Of a DNA stretch of 64,000 nt, positions 58,378 through 64,000 are shown in pieces (position 1 is the first letter of the stretch; each line of letters opens with the position of its first letter). The stretch is from CAYXZQ01 sp963717515. GTDB lineage: Archaea; Nanobdellota; Nanobdellia; Woesearchaeales; DSVV01. The translations under genes and the position numbers were made by a program. The notes beneath the pieces were generated by a model. The model had not been told where the DNA came from, did no database searches, and was given only the letters and a program-made list of their open reading frames with translations. Location: positions 62,001-126,000 of the forward strand of contig OY970338.1 of the NCBI GenBank assembly GCA_963717515.1. The letters run 5' to 3'.

Positions 58378-59571
58378 CTATTTCTTCTTACCCTTCATCC
58401 TCCTCACGAGCAGGATGATTGCGAAGATAATTGCGACGAGCCAGAGATACCAGTAGTTGATGAAAATCTGCCTGAACAGGCCTTCATGCTGTATGGCCAG
58501 TGCTATCTGTGTCGTATCCTCGAAACTCTTTCCCTGGGCGTCTTCCCAGTCCACAAGAAGGTCAAGGCTGTATATGCCCTGTGTTGCTGACTTGTCGGTG
58601 TTCACAACGAATTCCACATCAGCCTGCTGGCCGGGGTCAATCTCGTCGACATACCTGACTGTGCCGTCTGTCGAGAACGGAAACATGGGCAGCATCCTGA
58701 CTCTTACCTTCTTAGCAATGTCAGTGCCAGTATTCTTGAGCGAGAAGCTCACAACCTTCGCGTTTTGGTTCCTGAAGAGGAGATCTGATGAGTTATTGAT
58801 AGCATCAAACTTCGCCTTGTTCTTGACGACCATGTCGAATGTCATGAGGCTTGTCATGCTCTGCAGATTCTCATCCTGATATGTTAACTTGAGTGAGAGC
58901 TGGTATGTGCCTGAATCAGCGTCCTTCGGCACTTCGACTGCGAAATCTGCAGTCCTTTCCTGCTTGGCGTCGAGCAGCCCGAGGGAGTCCTTTGATTTTG
59001 ACCATATGACGTCGAGAGGAGACTGGGCAGAGAGCCCTGCCTGCACAGATTGTGCCTGGAACGAGCCCTGGTTCTGGACATCGAAAGTGATTGTCGCCGT
59101 GTCCCCTGGATAGACATCCAGAGGGCTTGAGGATATCAGCTGGGCCGCAAGGTCAGGGGAGCCTTTCACGAAAATGTTAAGGACTGTTGAGCTCGTATAC
59201 TGTGCAAGGGTCTGGGTCTGATAGTTGGTGTTCACAGTCAGCTGATAGGTCCCGCCTTTTGCAGTTGGGTCGATGCTCATCGGCACTGTGGCTGAGAGCA
59301 CCCCGACGGAGCAAATGTCGCCGACAGGGACAGAGCTTATTCCCCTCATGATGAAAGGGGGGCCTGCCTGTATGTCCATTATGATGTCGTTTGCGCAAAC
59401 TGTGGGGTGGATGTTGACAAAATCCACTGTCAGGTTGAAGTCCTTCCCAACTGCAGGACTAGCACTGAAGCCTGTGACCCAGACATCAGGCTGCAGGGCG
59501 TATGCGCCCATGACACCGGCAAGCGCGATCATAATCAACAACATAATCTTCATTGAAAATACGTTTCTCAT
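58378..59571 (-). CDS. Surface protein with CARDB-like beta domains (COG1361 type)
   Basis: A 397-residue protein. It has a signal peptide at 1-26 ('MLLIMIALAGVMGAYA'), three or so beta-sandwich domains of the CARDB/NEW3 kind ('SASPAVGKDFNLTVDFVN', 'YPGDTATITFDVQNQGS', 'FRNQNAKVVSFSLKNTGTD') and a C-terminal membrane helix followed by a basic end 'RRMKGKKK'. 'gagggaggga' lies about 6 bases before ATG 59571. It starts by overlapping the end of the ABC-2 permease frame, suggesting they form one export system. Confidence 0.75.
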   Translation of the reverse strand: MRNVFSMKIMLLIMIALAGVMGAYALQPDVWVTGFSASPAVGKDFNLTVDFVNIHPTVCANDIIMDIQAGPPFIMRGISSVPVGDICSVGVLSATVPMSIDPTAKGGTYQLTVNTNYQTQTLAQYTSSTVLNIFVKGSPDLAAQLISSSPLDVYPGDTATITFDVQNQGSFQAQSVQAGLSAQSPLDVIWSKSKDSLGLLDAKQERTADFAVEVPKDADSGTYQLSLKLTYQDENLQSMTSLMTFDMVVKNKAKFDAINNSSDLLFRNQNAKVVSFSLKNTGTDIAKKVRVRMLPMFPFSTDGTVRYVDEIDPGQQADVEFVVNTDKSATQGIYSLDLLVDWEDAQGKSFEDTTQIALAIQHEGLFRQIFINYWYLWLVAIIFAIILLVRRMKGKKK

Positions 59572-59585
59572 TGTAAATCCCTCCC

Positions 59586-61181
59586 TCATTCGATATCCCT
59601 CTTGAACACAGCCAGCAGTATGGCTATCATGACTACAAGGAATAAAAAGAGTATGAGTACTGGATAGGCGATATTGCCCAGGCCAAGCCCTTTTGACATG
59701 ACCCCGCTAAGCGCCTGGCCTGCATATGTTACAGGCAAAAATCCGGCAAGGATCTGCATCACCTTGGGCATTGCCTGCAATGGGAAAAACACACCTGCAA
59801 GGAATATTGTAGGCATGCTCACAAGCATCGACATCGCAAAATACTGCTGCTCTGTCCTGACCAGGCTTGAAATTATCATGCCTATGGCTGTCGATACACC
59901 TGCATAAATGACAATAATGAGAGCTATGAGCAGGAGGTTTCCGGCAATTGAGATGCTGAAAAAGATCATCGATACGATTATTAGGAATGTCGACCTGAAA
60001 ATCTCGAACAGGATGTAGAATATAAGAGTGCCGAGGACTATGGTGGTGTTCGATGTCGGGGTCAGAAACACCCTTGTGAGCGAGCCCTCCCTCTTCTCGC
60101 CTGCAACTGCCCTGCCCATTCCCATGATAGCTCCCTGGAATATGGTCAGGGCGATTATCGATGCGATGAGGAAGTCGATGCCCCTCTTTCCTGTCCCATA
60201 GGCTGGCTTTTCATCGAGCACGACAGGTGCAAGAATCCCTTCCGGATCAGCGCCAGTGAAATCCTGCATCTTCTCCACAGGCTTGTTCACGTTCTTATCG
60301 ACAGTCCTGTAATCCTGCCTAATGCCTGCTTGCGCACCTGCTTGAGCAGAAGTGATAGCAGCTTTACCCAGCATCGCCTGGGCACTCCCTATGAGTGTGG
60401 ATGTCGATGTGAAAAGGGAAAGCTGATTCTGAGAAGCCCCATACCCAAGAGGCTTGAGCACTATGGTATCATTGGAAGAGGAATCACCAATTCCCTGTGG
60501 GGGTATGAATATCCTCAGTGGTGCGCTTGAAAGGACCAATGCATCTGCACTGCTGTCCATGCCCCTTTTTGCATTGGTGAGCAGAGCATCCGCCACGCCG
60601 AGCTCCTGGCTGATTGCAGGGTAACTATTCCCGGCAGAAGTAGCGTACCTGCTAATGGTAGCTGCCTGGCTGAAGACTTCCTGCTGGTAGGCTGAAAGCC
60701 TCTGCATGCCTATCTGTGCAGCAAAATTGCCAACAATGCCTCCGAGCGTACTCTGGACTGTCTGCATGACTGCAGAATCAGACTCATCAACTATCAGTGT
60801 TATTTGGGTCTGGACACCGTCCTGAATATCAGCCTCAAAGGCCTGGGGGATCTCAATTATGGACCTGACCTTGCCCGAGTCCAGGAGCCTTCTTGCCTCC
60901 CCTTCTGTGCTCACCATGTATTTTACCGACAGGACATCGCTAGCTGAGATCTCCTTGATGAACTGCTGGGATGTCTGGGTATTGTCATAGTCCACAATCG
61001 CTGTTGTAAGGTGCTTTGGGATGTTGCCTGTGGTATATCCGAATACGAGTATCATGAACACAGGGAAGAGTATCAGCGGCATGAGCCTTGTCTTGTCCCT
61101 TGTCAAGACGACCCAGTTCTTCTGGATGATTGCACCTATCTTCCTGATGTCGATTGCCTTCTCATGCTGCTCTTTTGCCAT
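59586..61181 (-). CDS. ABC-2 type exporter permease
   Basis: A 531-residue permease: an N-terminal helix (about 34-52), a large outer domain of about 270 residues, and a cluster of five to six helices at the C-terminus ('LIASIIALTIFQGAIMGMG' onward). The layout matches YhgE/YhaP/CcmB-like ABC-2 permeases exporting drugs, lipids or polymers. Its start overlaps the ATP-binding gene stop by one base, so they are translated as a pair. Confidence 0.85.
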   Translation of the reverse strand: MAKEQHEKAIDIRKIGAIIQKNWVVLTRDKTRLMPLILFPVFMILVFGYTTGNIPKHLTTAIVDYDNTQTSQQFIKEISASDVLSVKYMVSTEGEARRLLDSGKVRSIIEIPQAFEADIQDGVQTQITLIVDESDSAVMQTVQSTLGGIVGNFAAQIGMQRLSAYQQEVFSQAATISRYATSAGNSYPAISQELGVADALLTNAKRGMDSSADALVLSSAPLRIFIPPQGIGDSSSNDTIVLKPLGYGASQNQLSLFTSTSTLIGSAQAMLGKAAITSAQAGAQAGIRQDYRTVDKNVNKPVEKMQDFTGADPEGILAPVVLDEKPAYGTGKRGIDFLIASIIALTIFQGAIMGMGRAVAGEKREGSLTRVFLTPTSNTTIVLGTLIFYILFEIFRSTFLIIVSMIFFSISIAGNLLLIALIIVIYAGVSTAIGMIISSLVRTEQQYFAMSMLVSMPTIFLAGVFFPLQAMPKVMQILAGFLPVTYAGQALSGVMSKGLGLGNIAYPVLILFLFLVVMIAILLAVFKRDIE

Positions 61182-62119
61182 CAGTCCCTCAGCTCCTTGC
61201 TTGTCAGACGGATGAACACGTCCTCTAATGAAGGCTTGTTGATGTTAATCTCCAGGACCTTGTGGTTGCGTCTCTTGAGGAAATCAATGAGCTCTGAACA
61301 GACATCGATCTGCTTTTTGGCTGTAAGGATTATGGATTCGCCCTCTGTCTGTACAGTGCTGACAAAATCCAGCTTCGAAAGCTGTGCGACTATGTCTTTT
61401 GTGGGCTTCTCAAGCACCAGGCTAATCATTGTCGGGTTCTTGCTCAGCTTCTTGAGCTCGTCGCTCGTCCCATTAGCGATTATATTGCCCTTGTCCATGA
61501 TGGTAATAGTGTCGCAGATCTTCTCTGCCTCATCCATATCATGGGTTGTGTAGATTATAGTCATGCCACTCTTGTTGAGGGTCTTTGTAAGCTCTCTCAT
61601 CGCTATCCTGCTCTGGGGGTCAAGGCCGGTAGTAGGCTCGTCCATGAATAGGATCTTCGGGTCTGACATTATGCTTGCAGCAAGCGAGAGCCTCTGCTTC
61701 ATCCCGCCTGAGAAGACGCCTGATATCCTGTCCCTCTGCTCGTTAAGCTGGACTGTCTTGAGAAGAAAAGTGCTCCTCTTCTCTATCTGAGGCCTGCTCA
61801 TACCGTAGAGCTTGCCGATGTATGCCAGATTTTCCTCTGCAGTCAATTCAGGGAAAAGTGAGAAAGACTGAGGCACGACTCCTATGATGCTCCTTATCTC
61901 GACTCCCTCTTCAAGAAGGTCATGGCCTGCAATCTTCGCGCTGCCGGAAGTAGGCTTCATAAGCGTAGTCATCATGCTTATCGTCGTGGTCTTTCCAGCT
62001 CCGTTCGGCCCGAGGAATCCGAATATCTCACCCTCTTTCACCTTGAGGCTTATGCTGTTTACTGCAACGAAGTCGCCGAATCTCTTTGTCAGCCCCTTGA
62101 TAGTTATGATGTCTGCCAT
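61181..62119 (-). CDS. ABC transporter ATP-binding protein
   Basis: A 312-residue ATPase of the ABC-2/DrrA type. Walker A is 'GPNGAGKTT' near residues 38-46, the Q-loop is in 'VPQSFSLFPELT', the signature is 'FSGGMKQRLSLA' and Walker B 'ILFMDEPTTGLD'. The C-terminal extra 80 residues are normal for this class. ATG 62119 (MADIITIKGL) has 'ggggagtgat' upstream; an N-terminal frame extension of 63 codons without features is rejected. A TATA-like 'tttataaa' near 62153-62160 precedes it. It powers the adjacent permease. Confidence 0.93.
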   Translation of the reverse strand: MADIITIKGLTKRFGDFVAVNSISLKVKEGEIFGFLGPNGAGKTTTISMMTTLMKPTSGSAKIAGHDLLEEGVEIRSIIGVVPQSFSLFPELTAEENLAYIGKLYGMSRPQIEKRSTFLLKTVQLNEQRDRISGVFSGGMKQRLSLAASIMSDPKILFMDEPTTGLDPQSRIAMRELTKTLNKSGMTIIYTTHDMDEAEKICDTITIMDKGNIIANGTSDELKKLSKNPTMISLVLEKPTKDIVAQLSKLDFVSTVQTEGESIILTAKKQIDVCSELIDFLKRRNHKVLEININKPSLEDVFIRLTSKELRD

Positions 62120-62383
62120 AATCACTCCCCTATGAAATGGCTGGGCCTCATGCTTTATAAATCTTATCAAAGCCCCCCTCCTGGATAGCAGGGGATTCTG
62201 ATGCAATAAAAATTTTGTCATGGAAAATATCGTCCAACGGATGACCAAATCTGATATGGAACAATCCTTATTCACTAAAAGAAATGATAGAATTTCTGCA
62301 TCAGGCACATGCAGACAGGTTTAATTATTCCATGTTTGGGGTCATGAATAGATTTAAATACTACTTAATCCTGTGAGTCCTGT

Positions 62384-62734
62384 ATGGACAGCGCTGATGT
62401 GAATGTCAAATGCAAGAACTGCGGTGGGATGGCGAGGGCCGGCTCTTATAAATTATCTGCTGTGCATGGCATGATGGTCTGCCCAGACTGCATGAAAAAG
62501 GCAGGAAAGAAAAAGGAGCCAGTAAAAGAGGCTTCACAACCAAAGCCTGACAGGCCTGCAGGCTGGGATTCTGAGGATGAGCAGCTTGAAAGGCTCTACA
62601 GGGAGAAGCAGGCACTCCATCCGAAACGGCCTCATCTCGAGGAAGGCATGAAGCTCAAGTGCAGGAGCTGCGGGTATGTGTTCGTGTACAAGAAGATTTA
62701 CAACGACTGCCCATACTGCGGATCAGGATTCTGA
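62384..62734 (+). CDS. Zinc-ribbon protein, 116 aa
   Basis: A 116-residue protein with two zinc ribbons: 'CKNCG'/'CPDC' in the first 37 residues and 'CRSCG'/'CPYCG' in the last 25, linked by a charged segment. A TATA-like 'atttaaatac' about 27-30 bases upstream suggests a leaderless start. It overlaps the NUDIX gene by 12 bases tail to tail. It is likely to bind nucleic acid or protein, but the function is unknown. Confidence 0.7.
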   Translation: MDSADVNVKCKNCGGMARAGSYKLSAVHGMMVCPDCMKKAGKKKEPVKEASQPKPDRPAGWDSEDEQLERLYREKQALHPKRPHLEEGMKLKCRSCGYVFVYKKIYNDCPYCGSGF

Positions 62735-63142
62735 TTCCCTTGAGAAAAATTCAGCATAATTTCTTATGTCCTTCTGGAATGCCTCATGTACAAGGGGGAT
62801 TGCCGGGTCTGGCTTGAGCCATGCAAATTCAGTATGCTCGCTGCTGAGCGACACTTCGTCAGCCTTGACTATGCAGAGAAAGGTTATCATCGTGATGACC
62901 TGGCCGTCATCCCGTGTGAAATGATGGATATTAAGCGGGCTTTTCACCTCTATATCCAATCCTGTCTCCTCCATTGTCTCCCTCCTGAGGCCCTCAAAAG
63001 GATTTTCTCCAGGCTCAAGCCTTCCTCCTGGGAAGTCCCATGTGCCAGGCTTGTGGGAGTCATTCTCATCACGCTTTATGAGGAGGACTTTGCCTCGCTT
63101 GTTGATTATGAGTGCCTTGACTGCTATGCCTGGGTTTTTCAT
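62723..63142 (-). CDS. NUDIX hydrolase
   Basis: A 139-residue NUDIX enzyme. The Nudix box Gx5Ex7REUxEExGU is 'GRLEPGENPFEGLRRETMEE' plus 'TGL', near residues 41-63, complete. It cleaves nucleoside diphosphate derivatives, perhaps oxidised nucleotides (MutT-like), but the substrate is not readable from sequence. A short basic N-terminus begins MKNPGIAVKAL. Confidence 0.93.
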   Translation of the reverse strand: MKNPGIAVKALIINKRGKVLLIKRDENDSHKPGTWDFPGGRLEPGENPFEGLRRETMEETGLDIEVKSPLNIHHFTRDDGQVITMITFLCIVKADEVSLSSEHTEFAWLKPDPAIPLVHEAFQKDIRNYAEFFSRESES

Positions 63143-63225
63143 CTGCTGTTTTTTTCATAGGACAATTTAAATCTATCGGTCAAACCGCAAATAATATATA
63201 TTAAGCCTCAATATTGCATATTAAC

Positions 63226-64000
63226 ATGAGAATAACAGTTGGCAGGGAGACTAAGGAATTTGATGCAGGGACAAGCGCAAGGGAGATCGCAGAGGGGTTC
63301 GGCGATAGCAAGGCTCTTGCTGTCAAGGTCGGCGGAAATGTCAAAGACCTTCATACGAAATTTCATAAGGATTCTGCTGTAGTTTTCCTTGACTTCAACT
63401 CAAAAGAGGGCAAGGAAGTGTTCAGGCATAGCGCAGCGCATCTCCTGGCCCAGGCAGTCAAGAGGCTGTATCCTGAAGTGAAGCTCACCATCGGCCCTGC
63501 TGTCGAGGACGGGTTCTACTATGATTTCGATGTCGAAAAGCCATTTGTTCCTGAGGACCTGAAGAGGATCCAGAATGAGATGCACAGGATCATGAAGGAG
63601 AATCTTGTTTTCGAGAGGCTCGAGGTCACGACTGAAGAGGCTAAGAAGAAGCAGAAGCACGAGCCGTATAAAATAGAGATGATTGACGACCTGGGCGATG
63701 AGCAGGTGACAATATACAAATCTGGGGAGTTTTTGGACCTCTGCAAGGGCCCGCACGTGCCTTCCACAGGCTACATCAAGGCATTCAAGCTGACAAAGCT
63801 TGCAGGCGCATACTGGAGGGGCAAAGCCGAGAACAAGCAATTGCAGCGCGTTTACGGGGTTGCGTTCCCTTCAAAGGAAGAATTGAAAGACTATATGAAA
63901 TTGCTGGAAGAGGCTGAGAAGAGGGACCACCGCAAGCTTGCAAAGCAGCTCAAGCTCTTCTCCATGCATGACGAGGGCCCTGGTTTTCCCTTCTGGCACC
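63226..64000 (+). CDS. thrS: Threonyl-tRNA synthetase, bacterial type, 5' part
   Basis: The first 258 codons of ThrRS, cut by the window end. ATG 63226 starts MRITVGRETKEFDAGTSARE, a TGS domain (about 1-60). The N2 editing domain follows with 'FRHSAAHLLAQAVKRLYPE' (HSxxHLL, zinc-like editing His pair) and 'LCKGPHVPSTG' (C-x-GPH), which hydrolyse Ser-tRNA-Thr. This architecture is the bacterial/eukaryotic kind; many archaea instead have a DTD-like editing domain. The catalytic core is outside the window. It joins the tRNA-Thr gene at 3226 in function only. Confidence 0.93.
   Translation, partial: MRITVGRETKEFDAGTSAREIAEGFGDSKALAVKVGGNVKDLHTKFHKDSAVVFLDFNSKEGKEVFRHSAAHLLAQAVKRLYPEVKLTIGPAVEDGFYYDFDVEKPFVPEDLKRIQNEMHRIMKENLVFERLEVTTEEAKKKQKHEPYKIEMIDDLGDEQVTIYKSGEFLDLCKGPHVPSTGYIKAFKLTKLAGAYWRGKAENKQLQRVYGVAFPSKEELKDYMKLLEEAEKRDHRKLAKQLKLFSMHDEGPGFPFWH

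Noticed and set aside
61181..62308. 63-codon N-terminal extension of the ABC ATPase
   Set aside because: The extension crosses the promoter and has no domain, while ATG 62119 has a good ribosome site and starts the canonical ABC fold.
62160..62383. Small gene in the gap between the ABC genes and the zinc ribbon
   Set aside because: Open frames are short and lack ribosome sites; a weak CCCCT/AGGGG inverted repeat near 62167-62190 and the two promoters are all I can see.

Overview
The window is archaeal. It carries eS1 (S3Ae), eL15, a Spt5/NusG-type protein, SecE, a thermosome, D-aminoacyl-tRNA deacylase DtdA, Bud32, CTP-dependent riboflavin kinase, NMD3, an archaellin with a class III signal peptide, TATA boxes 22-30 nt upstream of many starts, many apparently leaderless genes, and tRNA genes with bulge-helix-bulge introns. 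FtsZ plus SepF, GroES/GroEL beside a thermosome, a bacterial-type ThrRS, and several secreted proteins with N-termini of the 'KSQITVFIIIG' kind suggest a mesophilic lineage such as Woesearchaeota or another DPANN group. That placement is inference; no 16S gene is present.

Layout. 1-3008: end of a methyltransferase gene and a large UPF0182 membrane protein. 3226-6471: a tRNA-anchored accessory region. tRNA-Thr(GGT) is followed by a Fic gene and a methyltransferase gene, each closed on its right by a copy of the tRNA 3' end. tRNA-Val(GAC) is followed by a short gene-free stretch ending in a decayed copy of its own 3' end. 6597-8574: archaellin, a small membrane protein that seems to start at AUA, and DtdA. 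8575-12687 (minus): L11, Spt5, SecE, FtsZ, FKBP and a cytidylate-kinase-like gene. 12804-14627: small regulators and a HEPN-like protein. 14971-16854: groES-groEL. 17123-24317: glycosyltransferase, ZPR1, SepF with small membrane and coiled-coil genes, flavin reductase, DUF1189-like protein, methyltransferase, PLP enzyme and zinc ribbon. 24406-28194: MetRS and a B12-type radical SAM enzyme. 28332-36511: a five-gene block of secreted or membrane proteins. 36653-42875: eS1, ferredoxin, Bud32, RibK, EamA transporter, DUF460, NMD3, lipoprotein, eL15. 43029-45940: FKBP, then citramalate synthase behind an Ile-rich leader peptide and hairpin, then an overlapping phosphoesterase. 45978-49319: AsnC-type regulator divergent from a glycogen-synthase-like GT4 and a GH57 enzyme. 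49375-53379: two DUF5752-like paralogs, small membrane and zinc proteins, and a secreted Lon-type protease. 53520-63142: thermosome, tRNA-Met, HIT protein, site-2 protease, HTH, GNAT, an ABC-2 exporter with a surface partner, zinc ribbon and NUDIX. 63226-end: partial thrS.

The most notable signals are: (1) the tRNA-Thr locus, which looks like serial single-gene cassette integration without a linked integrase; (2) the 19-codon leader ORF (7 Ile) directly abutting a hairpin before cimA, an attenuation-like layout rarely reported in archaea; (3) the probable AUA start; (4) the cell-surface block with an 87-bp tandem repeat. All protein names come from recognising motifs and family patterns by eye; no database search was made.
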